A DNA stretch of 64,000 bases from positions 1,922,001-1,986,000 of the forward strand of contig JBAJFE010000005.1 of assembly GCA_037903355.1 (NCBI GenBank). The letters run 5' to 3'. How positions within the stretch are numbered: the first letter of the stretch is position 1; each line of letters opens with the position of its first letter. Shown one piece after another: positions 33,247 through 43,967 of the stretch. The position numbers and the translations under genes are program-made. The DNA is from Trichuris trichiura. Lineage: Eukaryota > Nematoda > Enoplea > Trichinellida > Trichuridae. The notes beneath the pieces were generated by a model. That model worked only from the letters and a program-made list of their open reading frames with translations, was not told where the DNA came from and ran no database searches.

Positions 33247-36200
33247 GTAAGAAGCGTTTTTGAAACTTATTGTGTTTCTCCTAGAATATGAGTGAGCATT
33301 TTTAAAGTTGAACTAAAGAGAATAAGAGATAAATTTGCTTTTAGAAGCCATTATTAGTGCTTTACCGTAAGAACTTAGGAGGTAGAAGTATAGTAAGATT
33401 TAGTATAATAGCGACTGGCGTTGTGTACAACACGTTTGCATAAAAATAATTAATAAGTAATTATTGGTTGAAAAGATCGGAAAGAATAGTTTTCCCAATG
33501 AAAATTAATGTTCTTACTGCTTTAAAGTTGTCATTCAGTGTACATGACATAATGGAAAGTAAAGAAGACCTAAATTATTAGTACTCTTAGTCCGCTAACT
33601 GTTGTTCAATTACTTCAAAAAGTAGTTGCCATAAGACGCAACAGTTTATTCAGTAACATGTATAAGTCAGCATTTGAGTGAGGCATAATGAACAATTGGT
33701 AATTGGCTATAAACAATAAAAGTGTTCATGTAATGGCCCATTCCATCAATTGATTGCTTTGTACGGAAGCAATCCGTTTCTTTAAAACTCTATCACTTCA
33801 TCCACTCCGAACGCTCCTTGTCCAAAATCCAGGGCAAAGCTCGTAAAGGGAGAAACACTGAGCGAGGAATAAAGATTGAAATTGCACCTACGTTTCCTTT
33901 TAGAGGCAATCTGACGCAGCCACAAATGAGTAGTCACTCTCAGCTGGCTTCTTTCCTATAGTTTGTTCCCTTTCTTTGAATCTCATTTCTTTTTTTTGTT
34001 TGGCACAAAACATTCATTATCACCCTTTTAATTAAACGGACTTTTGTTTCTTAATTTTTTTCCTTTACAAGTGTCCTCTGGCTTTACTTTTCTTGATCCA
34101 TTCTTTTATTTCCTCTCCTATAAACGGTCCTGTAAATAACCTGTCGATGAGTATTCTTCATGATAGTGGTGGAATAGCAATATTTTACCTCTTAGACAAC
34201 TGCTTGCCTCTGATAGACACGAGTCGTTCACCGCATCTGCACCGTCGGTAAAGGTTTACAGAGACACCTTGCATCCGTACAAAGCAACGAATGTTTACGC
34301 TCCCGTTACGAAATAATGTCTCTCACAGTTTAGATTCAATACCTAACACTGTTTAACGACTCCTTACGTTTTCACGTTGCAGAAAATTTTCATTTTACGA
34401 TAGATGCTCATCGTTTTATTCCTTCGCCCTAACAGGAGTTTTCTGATTTTTATAATGAGAATTGCAACGCATTTAAAGTTCTCATCGATTTATAAGCCTT
34501 GGAAACTCTACGGTCTTCTTTTCATTTTACGAAAGTGACATGTCCACACTCAGTGTTCGTTAGTTGATAACCCAACTGTCCTCGTGGACAAATGGCACTC
34601 CGTCTTCGCCCGCTTAGTTAAAGTCGATAGCAATTGCGAGCAACGTTATGGTTAAGTGTCATAACGAAGACAAAAATACCACTTGAATTGCGCCTTAAGA
34701 AATCACATTGACACGTCATAATTTTTAAGGTTGTTTTTCATCGTGTAAACGAAGTCTAACATATTTTTGTTACTTTACTTGCCGTTACTGTAGCATAGTT
34801 TCTTCTCTCGCCTCCGCTACTTCGCCAAATCTTTTCACAATATCTCTCCTTCAAGACAGGAAGCAAAATAAGAGTTCCCTAGATTTCCTTTTGGCTGGAA
34901 CAGTTTTTCAGTGATGTTTAGGCTGCCGTTTCTTAGGTTAATGCATTTGTCTTCGTTTCTGCTAGGCCTTTGTCTACTCGCTTTAGCTCTATGAGTATAC
35001 ATTGCCTTTCTATGCAAAGTTGGTTAGGATTTCGCGGGACATAGCGTTTTTGCCGCATGTCGGATGAGCGTAGATACCGTTATGGTTTTTCCAGAAGCGT
35101 TCGTTGAACCAGATATAAAGATCTCCCAGATTCACCTTCATTTAGACTTTTGAGCCTATCTTTGATGTTCTTACATTGCCGAAAGTACTTTTCCTTCTGC
35201 TTAAAATTGTTGGGAAGGGTATTTCTCATCTCTCCAATACAAGAGGCTGGACGCCCACGCCTAACTTCGTACACTATTGCAGTGCACTAATCCAAAGTAT
35301 TCCCATCGCATTGTCGTTGCCGTAAGACTAAGGCTTTTTTGAGCTCTGGAACAATTCATGAAGTTCATTTTCTTAGCTAGGTAACCTCAGATCTTCTCTT
35401 CCATCCAGGTGTATTATATGGACAGAGGCCTACCGTGGATCTACTAGTGCCACGATCTTTTCTCTAAGCTACTTTTGTTAAATCGTCAGTACCCTTGTTT
35501 GTTCTATCAAAAAGTCTTTAACATTGATGTTACTTGTCCAGCATGCGATACTATGTGTAAGTTCCGTCAGCTTGGGGCAATGAGTACCTTATACGCATAA
35601 AGGAATTCGTTAGGCGTCGATAGACTTTTATCTCTTGTGCATCTGTCCATTCCACAATTTCCAGTTTATGAAAGACAATTTCGCTATTCGGTTCGCTATG
35701 CACCGTGACTATTATTCTATCAGAAGATTTTGTAATTTAAACTTTCAAGAAATAAGATTCCTTACAGTTCGCAGCGGTTCCAAAACGTTTATCACTTATA
35801 CGCTTAGAATGGTACGATCTACCATACTCTGCTTGCGCAAATCTTTTCTTCAAGGCTTCATGGACATTTTCAATAGAAAAGGGAATAGAAAGCTGCTGTT
35901 CTTTCGGTTTCAATCAACTGTGACTTTCCTTAAGGAAAGACAAAAAATAGTAGTTTTCAGAAGACTAAAGCAATAAAAGAGAATGATAATGGTCAACAAA
36001 GAAAAAGACTAGTATTTCACATTTATTAATACGAGAATAAAAACAATGTTCAAAATCATGGCACCATAAATTATCTGAGCCGACGTGGAAAGATGACCGG
36101 TTGTTTATACGTCGCCTCTAAGGTAGTTTCCGTTCATCCTCCGGGAGTGCTTAACCGTACACTGTTGCTTCGCAATTGCTTTAATGAAAACGGTGAAGAC

Positions 36201-36589
36201 GGTTAATAGCTTGTTCTCAACATTAATTGCCTTATTAAACGTCTGATATTCAGCGCGATTCCGTAAAAGAAATGAAAAGTATACAAATTTTGATAGGAAA
36301 GAAAAAGCTTCCTGTTTAGCGAGGACGGTATAGGCTTCAGCTTGCATGATGCACATGTTCCTTCGGTGAATGTGAGTTCGCTCTTTTGATTCGTTGGCTT
36401 CACATTTTCAGCGAGGGTGCATGTACTTTGCACGGCAAGTATACTCTTGCATTTTTATGCATGTTAGCATATCTGTACAGGTGTTCTGCTTGTGCTTTTG
36501 GTTACTGAAACAATTGGAATTTCCATGAATTCTTTGTTGCATGAATAGCTGGGAAGTGGTTCCTTGCATGTGCATGCATTTTCGCGGTC
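33247..36589. other. Gene-poor stretch, nothing recognised
   Basis: AT-rich sequence. The plus-strand frame at 35635-35976 (113 codons) has no recognised motif or splice support and is not called. Confidence 0.3.
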
Positions 36590-36715
36590 GTCAGAGCGGT
36601 TACTCATCGCTCTGACACCTTCGGGAAGGCGCTGCGCGGCTAAACAGCCGCTGTTGCACCATCCGTAAGGAATGGAGCGATCAGTCACCGCTCTGACACA
36701 CTGCGCGGGAGTGGG

Positions 36716-38460
36716 AGCGGTTCGTCGCCGCTCCTGCTCTTTCAGCGAGGAGAGGGGCGGTTACTCGCCGCTCCTGCTCCTCGAACGAGGGGAGGGGCGG
36801 TTACTCGCCGCTCCTGTTCCTCGAACGAGGGGAGGGGCGGTTACTCGCCGCTCCTGCCCCTGCAGCGAGGGGAGGGGCGGTTACTCGCCGCTCCTGCCCC
36901 TGCAGCGAGGGGAGGGGCGGTTACTCGCCGCTCCTGTTCCTCGAGCGAGGGGAGGGGCGGTTACTCGCCGCTCCTGCCCCTGCAGCGAGGGGAGGGGCGG
37001 TTACTCGCCGCTCCTGCCCCTGCAGCGAGGGGAGGGGCGGTTACTCGCCGCTCCTGCTCCTTGAGCGAGGGGAGGGGCGGTTTGACGCCGCTCCTGCTCC
37101 TTGAGCGAGGGGAGGGGCGGTTACTCGCCGCTCCTGCCCCTGCAGCGAGGGGAGGGGCGGTTACTCGCCGCTCCTGCCCCTGCAGCGAGGGGAGGGGCGG
37201 TTACTCGCCGCTCCTGCCCCTGCAGCGAGGGGAGGGGCGGTTACTCGCCGCTCCTGCCCCTGCAGCGAGGGGAGGGGCGGTTACTCGCCGCTCCTGCCCC
37301 TGCAGCGAGGGGAGGGGCGGTTACTCGCCGCTCCTGCCCCTGCAGCGAGGGGAGGGGCGGTTACTCGCCGCTCCTGCTCCTCGAGCGAGGGGAGGGGCGG
37401 TTACTCGCCGCTCCTGCTCCTCGAGCGAGGGGAGGGGCGGTTACTCGCCGCTCCTGCTCCTTGAGCGAGGGGAGGGGCGGTTACTCGCCGCTCCTGCTCC
37501 TCGAACGAGGGGAGGGGCGGTAACTCGCCGCTCCTGCTCCTCGAGCGAGGGGAGGGGCGGTTACTCGCCGCTCCTGCTCCTCGAGCGAGGGGAGGGGCGG
37601 TTACTCGCCGCTCCTGTTCCTCGAGCGAGGGGAGGGGCGGTTACTCGCCGCTCCTGCCCCTGCAGCGAGGGGAGGGGCGGTTACTCGCCGCTCCTGTTCC
37701 TCGAACGAGGGGAGGGGCGGTTACTCGCCGCTCCTGCCCCTGCAGCGAGGGGAGGGGCGGTTACTCGCCGCTCCTGCTCCTTGAGCGAGGGGAGGGGCGG
37801 TTTGACGCCGCTCCTGCTCCTCGAGCGAGGGGAGGGGCGGTTACTCGCCGCTCCTGCTCCTTGAGCGAGGGGAGGGGCGGTTTGTCGCCGCTCCTGCTCC
37901 TCGAGCGAGGGCTGGGGCGGTTACTCGCCGTCCCTGCTCCTTCAGCGAGGGGAGGGGCGGTTACTCGCCGCTCCTGCTCCTCGAACGAGGGGAGGGGCGG
38001 TAACTCGCCGCTCCTGCTCCTCGAGCGAGGGGAGGGGCGGTTTCTCTCCGCCCCTGCTCTTCGAGCTGGGGGAGGGGCGGTTTCTCGCCGTCGCTCCCCT
38101 TCAGCGAGGGGAGGGGCGGTTTCTCGCCGTCCCTGCCCCTTCAGCGAAGGGTAGGTGCGGTTTGTCGCCGCTCCTGCTCCTCCAGGGAGGGGAGGGGCGG
38201 TTACTCGCCGCTCCTGTCCCTGCAGCGAGGGGAGGGGCGGTTACTCGCCGCTCCTGCTCCTCGAACAAGGGTAGGGGCGGTTTCTCGCCGCTCCTGCTCC
38301 TCCAGCGAGGGGAGGGGCGGTTTCTCGCCGCTCCTGCTCCTCCAGCGAGGGGAAGGGCGGTAACTCGCCGCTCGTGCTCCTGGAACGAAGGGAGGGGCCG
38401 TTTGTCGCTGTTCCTGCCTCTGCAACGCTCTTCGAACGATTGGAGAGGCGGTTACGGGCG
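36716..38460. repeat. 40-bp GC-rich minisatellite, about 43 units
   Basis: The unit is GGCGGTTACTCGCCGCTCCTG followed by a variable nonamer and CGAGGGGAGG. It repeats with an exact 40-base period from about 36721 to 38440; the only length changes seen are one 39-base unit at 38081 and one 41-base unit at 38120, which cancel. The nonamer exists in a few forms (CCCCTGCAG, CTCCTCGAG, TTCCTCGAA, CTCCTTGAG, CTCCTCCAG). A homogeneous run of CCCCTGCAG units occupies 37121-37360, and units become more diverged towards both edges. Because 40 is not a multiple of 3 and the unit lacks stops, all forward frames stay open for long stretches (for example 37061-37864), giving a 40-residue repeat peptide. 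No start context, splice sites or homology support translation. Each unit can form a small hairpin and the G runs could form quadruplexes. Confidence 0.97.
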
Positions 38461-38576
38461 GAGCAGGGGCGCTTAGTGGCCTTTTGCAGCAGTCTTATCA
38501 GGGCAGGCAAGTTGCTGCCCCTCCCCCTGGAGCCTTATCAGTGGAGGGTTCATTGCAGCCCCTCTATCAATTTGTG

Positions 38577-38651
38577 AAGGGAGAGATACATGCTCTCCCT
38601 TTTCGTGTTGCACGAAACGGAGGGAGACATGTAAATTCTTCCCTCCTTTCG
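38577..38651. other. Three consecutive perfect hairpins after the minisatellite
   Basis: AAGGGAGAG (38577-38585) pairs with 38593-38601. TTTCGTG (38601-38607) pairs with 38611-38617 across a 3-base loop. GGAGGGA (38619-38625) pairs with 38640-38646, and this stem can be extended by CGAAA (38613-38617) with TTTCG (38647-38651). The second and third stems share bases, so they are partly mutually exclusive. Confidence 0.7.
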
Positions 38652-39562
38652 TTCAGGGAAGGGGCGAGCACTGTCCACTCCGATGATTTATGGACGGCAG
38701 AGACAGTTTTTTGCCAGTGCAGCATTTCGCTCGCCTGCTTGGATGCAGCGGTTGACGATTTCGTTTTGTGGTGCGTTGCGGATAGCGTTTTGTTCTTACA
38801 TTTTCATTTTTTGCTCTAGCCAACGCTAATTACAGTTTCTGCTTGCACTTTTATGTCAGCCCGGAGTGGAATCGCATTCTTTTCCATAGCTGAAGAAAAT
38901 TTGTTTTGCTACATCTATGGTGTTATCTTGTTGTTAATTGTTTACGCTTACTGAATGCTGGATGTATGCTAACGGTTCTTCTTATGTTGTTCTCCCTACT
39001 CTTTAAGGACTTGAAGATTAAGAAAATAATTACGTTTACTGTCTGAAGCTTATGCGGACTTCCGTTGTCTGATCTTCAGTGCACTTGGAGGTGAACGTTA
39101 AATTATACTCGAAAATTTTTTAATCAGTGTTCGCTGATAAGCTGCTAGTAGAGGTGAGAGCTTTTGAATTGGTTTTACTATTGCTAAGTTTAAGCGCATT
39201 GTTTTGTACATCCCATCTTTTTGTAGCTTGCTGAATCTATACTGTGCAACGTGGACTATTTTTCCTGAAGTCTTAAAGTTCCTTTTCTTAGTTTATCTAC
39301 AACAAATCTGGTGATAAGGATGAATTCCCTCACTTCGCTTCATCGCTATCATTACTATTCGATGTTAACACTGATTATAAAAGGAATGGCAGAAAAAACA
39401 ATCAGTATTTGTTGTGGTGCGTATCTCAGATTAAAACTGCATTACGGTGGAGCAATTGTTTAAAAGAATAACGATGCGACTAGGCTGGTAAGAAGAGAGG
39501 ATAAGGGCATGGTACAAGTTTCTGCGCCTACGCCTTCAGCCTTTTTACTCGTTAATCTTTAG
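38652..39562. other. Spacer, nothing recognised
   Basis: AT-rich sequence between the minisatellite and an exon-like open frame. No gene or repeat was recognised. Confidence 0.3.
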
Positions 39563-39838
39563 GACCACTGCCGTGGAGAAAAGGGCTTTCAAGAATTTGT
39601 TCAGAAGGTGCAGTTAAGACGTATTATCAGGAAGGACAGAATGACCAGTCGACGGACCGATAAGCCTAGGGTGTGTTGGAAGTCAAAGGAGAATATTCTG
39701 ATTCCTGCAGTGGAACAACCGGTAACACACCACTTCAGAAATAGAAAGAGAATCTGTCAAAAGAGAGACGAGGGATGGCAATCTCAGCTGTACAAAACCA
39801 TCAAGGAAGACTACAACTACTTATTCTTAATGGAGTAA
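39563..39838 (+). CDS. Unassigned exon-like open frame, basic protein C-terminus
   Basis: A good acceptor (AATCTTTAG at 39554-39562) precedes a 92-codon frame starting DHCRGEKGFQEFVQKVQLRR and ending at TAA 39836-39838. The peptide is highly basic. No domain is recognised. It lies about 0.7 kb upstream of a Penelope-like element and may be an old element fragment or the last exon of a host gene. The exon-like frame at 33159-33246 does not join it in phase. Confidence 0.3.
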   Translation, partial: DHCRGEKGFQEFVQKVQLRRIIRKDRMTSRRTDKPRVCWKSKENILIPAVEQPVTHHFRNRKRICQKRDEGWQSQLYKTIKEDYNYLFLME

Positions 39839-40449
39839 GAGAGCAAGCGCTGTAGTCTTCATCGGTCATCGAAAGTGTACAATAGCGGTTAGAAACCCTT
39901 CATGGTCAATTACTATATTGAGGATTACACTTTGCACTGGCGAAGCTGAATTAAGTTTTCTTCGCTACACGGTAACACAGTTAACCGCTAAAGCCTACGA
40001 AATATAGTATGAATGAGTGAACTCCATGCGTTGTTATCGTCGTATCATGTGCCTTAAACCGTAGTAAAGGAACTGAAGTAAAGAAAAGGAGATCATTTCA
40101 CTTGTAAATATACTTAAGTGAGATGTGTACTGCTAATGATGTAATGTACATTGGTGCTAAGAAAAAACAATCCACGTTGCAAACTATGAATTCAACAGCT
40201 TTTTAAGATGGAAATGACGGTATGAAAATCATCTTGAACACTTTAAGCTTTAGTAACAGTTTATCGAGCAACAGCTACTTTGATGTCCGTAGCTGTCTTG
40301 CTTTAACGTTCTTTTTCGTTTCCGCTGAAGATAGAAAAAAGGAGTGCCGTAAAACTCAGATAATAGAACTTCATTTTTAACGTGCTCAGCGAGAAGAGAC
40401 ACAAGTTTATCTGTGGTAGTGTTATTACCATTACTAGTAATCTTCGTTC

Positions 40450-41770
40450 TTGTCGGTGTGTTTATCTTCTCTTTTTATGGCATTACCAATGATTTCATTT
40501 GTGAATCTATTTGCGTTCAGACATCTTCAATCTATAAAATTCAAAACGCGCCCTACTAATGAATGGATGAGCCGAGACGTAATATTTGGCTACAGAGGTA
40601 ACAATTCCTCTACTAACGTCCCCATAAGTTGCATACATAAAATTGTGCTTGACCTGTTAAGCTTTGTAACGGCAATCCTTTGTCAGGTGAAAGTAACACC
40701 ACCTTTCCACTGAAGAAAATTGGTAGCCTTTTGCGTGCGACAGAGCAACTGTTTCAGATTTGAAGACCGTTTCGTCCTTCAAAAAGACGAGAGTGAGTCC
40801 ACCCGTGCCACCTCTGCCCGCCAGTTTTCGTTGAAGTGCTCATGGAACACCTGGAACAAACAGCATTTGCTCCCGCGGAGAGTGACATGAATCCTTCCTT
40901 TTTCAAGAAACATGTAGATGACGTTTTTGCCTGAGTTAGCACCGGGATAGAGAATTCTTTACTAAGCCATTTAAATAATCTTCTAGCTGGAAAAATTAAG
41001 TTAATAATGGAGGAACAGTTCAACTGCAGGCTAGCATTCCTGTCCTTCTTGATCATTAAAGAAGGATGCAACCTTAAAACTGCTGTGTTCAGAAACCCGT
41101 TCATTCGAACAGGTATGTGCAATTTTTCTCCTAACATCCCGTTTCTACAAAGGAGGTATTGTCGCCGGTATGGTTCATTGAGCCCTCGCTAACTGTAACT
41201 CAACCCTTTGAGAGTCTAACTTGAAACTCCTCTCATCTGCACTAATTGACGATGGAGACCCTGAAGGTTTCCTTAAGTCTATTATACTTCGCAAATTGAT
41301 CAGTTTACCGCTACCTATTCCTGGAGGTACCACACAACCTCACTTTCCGCCTTGTTTATTCCCTATTATAACGAAGTGAACAGGTCAGACGCATAGCTCA
41401 ATCGCCTAGCTTCACAGTACGCTTTGAAAATTCTCATAACCTTCGTTCGAATTTAAGAAGTGACAAGATCTTGGCTCCTTTTAACAGGAGAGCAGTGATA
41501 ACCTGTCATATCAAATCTGCTTCCCACGTCTCTTAGACATGCCAAACCGGTCACGCTTTGTTTAAAAGGTTCCAAATCATATGAAAATGCTCAACCAGTA
41601 CTTGCATATCGAAGACAGGCTAAAGGGGTCGGGGCAAATACATTCAGGACAACTGCAAAACCTATTGCCTGAGAAGATCATGGAAAGTACGAAGGACGCC
41701 TCCATGGCTGTTCTGTTCAGTGTTCACTGGACCTATTGCCGATGTTCATAACGCGGGAAAACAACTTCCA
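40450..41770 (+). mobile_element. Decayed Penelope-like element (RT plus GIY-YIG), copy 2
   Basis: Plus-strand translation across frameshifts gives a second reverse transcriptase relic. Near 40610-40700 it reads SSTNVPISCIHKIVLDLL, at 40725-40780 FCVRQSNCFRFEDRFVLQKD, and at 40830-40925 VEVLMEHLEQTAFAPAES followed by KKHVDDVFA, where the catalytic YVDD has become HVDD and is followed by a stop. At 41020-41120 it reads LAFLSFLIIKEGCNLKTAVF. The downstream part near 41390-41470 (VRRIAQSPSFTVRFENSHNL) and a TGHALFKRF stretch near 41550 fit the linker and GIY-YIG end. Protein order matches copy 1, but the nucleotide sequences are far apart, so these are different lineages or old insertions. Both flanks carry matches to the GCCCTAC.AA.GAATGGATGAGC dispersed repeat in opposite orientation. 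Confidence 0.75.
40540..40575 (+). repeat. Dispersed repeat match, copy 2 (5' side of Penelope-like element 2)
   Basis: Contains GCGCCCTACTAATGAATGGA followed by TGAGC, matching the repeat at 28765-28787. It is in opposite orientation to the copy at 42038-42062, so the pair brackets the element as inverted ends. Confidence 0.6.
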
Positions 41771-42037
41771 TCTACGCGACATAAAATAGGGCTTCTCCGT
41801 TCCCATTAACGCAAATACCAATCGCGGCCAGGGGTACAGAGGTTAATGATATATGGAGCAAACTCGTCAGTAAATACCGTTGCTGCACTACACTAACATA
41901 ATCAGACCTATTGCTCCCTTGAGAGGCCTATATAAATGTTTAACTGAGTGAATCCCTTCTCCATGTGTTACGCTGACGACGGGAGTAGAGCGTCACAGAA
42001 GTTAGCCGCGTGTATTCTCCGTGTATTTCCTAACAAC

Positions 42038-42062
42038 TTGCTCATCCATTCGTTGGTAGGGC
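42038..42062 (-). repeat. Dispersed repeat match, copy 3 (3' side of Penelope-like element 2)
   Basis: On the minus strand it reads GCCCTACCAACGAATGGATG followed by AGCAAGTTG, nearly identical to the copies at 28767 and 52255. Confidence 0.7.
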
Positions 42063-43726
42063 GTGTGTTGGTATTTTTATAGGTACAATCACAAAGAACG
42101 GGAAGAAGCTATGGGAAGATCAAGAGTGAGAATTCATAAACCCGTTATCAATCATTCTGCCCGTAAGATCATGAGTCGTGTCGTATCGGAAAGAATCTAC
42201 CGTGCAGAAGAAAGCTTACCGATCTGCCGTTGTGCTTGTTTTACGTTCAGACAAATGAAGCGACGAGTGACTACGAAAGCAACGAATATTTTAGCTTTAT
42301 TTCATGCATAGCAGGAATTTTTGATTGCATCGCTGCTCAAAAAACGCTTCTGATAACTAAAGATTGCCAATCTGAATAATGTTTCCTTAAAGAAAAATTG
42401 GACAGCATTTCTCATGGCTACATTAAGCTTCTCAAAATGTGGCTAAAGAAACAGTCTACCTAATTTTGTAGTTACAGTGTTATATGATGCTTGTTCAAAA
42501 AGCAGGTCATTAATAAAATTTTACGGAAATCACTTTGTTGATTTCTTACAAAAATCTGTATCTACGAAAGATTGTGACTCATGTTAATCCCGTCTTGATG
42601 GCCAAAGGATAACGCTGTGAAAGTATCACGGTCAGGACGTTGTGGTTTTACATACGTGAGCAGAAAAGGTATCCACTCTAAGACGTAGCAGCGCTATCGT
42701 GAGTGTTTAAACAAAATTGTGCTTTCCTTAAAGTTATAGGTTCACTAAGCCTTTCTGAGGTTACATCACGCTAAATGGTAAAGACGTTTAACCGTTCCGG
42801 GAAATTTGCTCATCTAACCAACAAGAACGACACTGAAGATGAATCTTCTGAAATTGTTCCCTACTCAAGTCTAATTATAGATGGAATTAATGGAGTCAAC
42901 CTATCCTAGAATGAACTGGATGTCATCAGAAAGGATAAACTACCATTGCAACACTTACAGTTGAAAGGTTGCTAATGAGCTCTCGTATAGTTGGAGACGG
43001 AATCGCTGGAAAGTTTCTCTCCTGCTTTAATTTTAGTGATTTGCACTCAGCTCTTCGTTTTGAGACTACTTGAAAAAGTGAAGCCATATTGCGTTGATCA
43101 CGTTGCGGAAATCGCAGGAGAGCAAATGAAGGAAAAATTGTAATTTAAAGTTGCAGAACCATCTCCTAATTCGTCTATGTTAACTGTGTTAACGAAAGAA
43201 GATTGCTTTCTTGCACGTTCGTCTTCTGTCAGACTGGAGTTCCGCTTCTCAATTGCTATTCAGATTCTGAGTAAAAACTAGTTGAGAGGAACGGAGACGT
43301 GTATCTTTTCTAATAGTTAAAAATATGCTTTCTACTTAGAATGTTAGCGACAGTGAAGTAGGCACATTATGAAACTACGTATGATAAAGGTCGGGAACAA
43401 TTGTTTATGAGTGTTGCTTGAAGAAACGAAAGAAATCGTTATTTAATTTCACCGAAAGGCGAATGGTGTGATTCTAATTTCTTATGGCTAATAGAACTGG
43501 GTCAACATTGGTGTTATGCAAAGGAAGGAAATAGTTCGCTGTCTCTCATCGCATGCAGCTTCGCAAGAAATTTATCGCAACGTACAACTACATGAGAAAG
43601 TCCATTAGCAAAGTATTTAAAACTGCAGCGGATTTAATCCTAAGCTGGACTGCGATGCTAAACGCATAAGAGAACAGTTCGAAACCAGGCTTTGATCGTT
43701 TAAAAGTTTTGCATCGAAAATAAATT
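42063..43726. other. Spacer, nothing firm recognised
   Basis: AT-rich sequence with short degenerate frames; possibly old element debris. No gene is supported. Confidence 0.3.
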
Positions 43727-43967
43727 ATCTAGATCATAGTTTCTCAACCTTTTTGCCCCAGGGCTCCCCTAGGCCTTGTCAGGACCCCCCTAGGCCTTGT
43801 CAGGGCTCCCCTAATCCTTGTAAGGGCCCACCGTTTATTGGGACAATGTCCTGCCGCATTATCCTCCAGGGCCCCCTCCAGGCCCCCTGGCTTCCAGGGC
43901 TCCCCTAAAGTTTACCAGGGCCCCCCAGGGGGTCCCAGGGCCCACGTTGAGAAACACTGATCTAGAT
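43727..43967. mobile_element. hAT-type MITE with 8-bp target-site duplication
   Basis: A 225-bp element (43735-43959) is flanked by perfect 8-bp direct repeats ATCTAGAT (43727-43734 and 43960-43967). Its ends are inverted: CATAGTTTCTCAACC on the left and, on the opposite strand, CAGTGTTTCTCAACG on the right. An 8-bp duplication and CAGTG.TTCTCAAC-type ends are typical of hAT transposons of the Charlie sort. The interior is C/G-rich and non-coding and includes about three short tandem units (CCCCTAGGCCTTGTCAGG and variants). It must have been mobilised by a transposase encoded elsewhere. Confidence 0.9.

Noticed and set aside
37061..37864. 267-codon open frame across the minisatellite
   Set aside because: Open in all forward frames because the 40-bp unit lacks stops; no start context, splice sites or homology.
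40754..41137. 127-codon minus-strand frame
   Set aside because: Antisense of the reverse transcriptase remnant in Penelope-like element copy 2.
41385..41460. tRNA-like TAGCTCAATCGCC with a GTTCGAATT downstream
   Set aside because: The acceptor and anticodon stems do not pair, and the region reads better as Penelope-like coding sequence.
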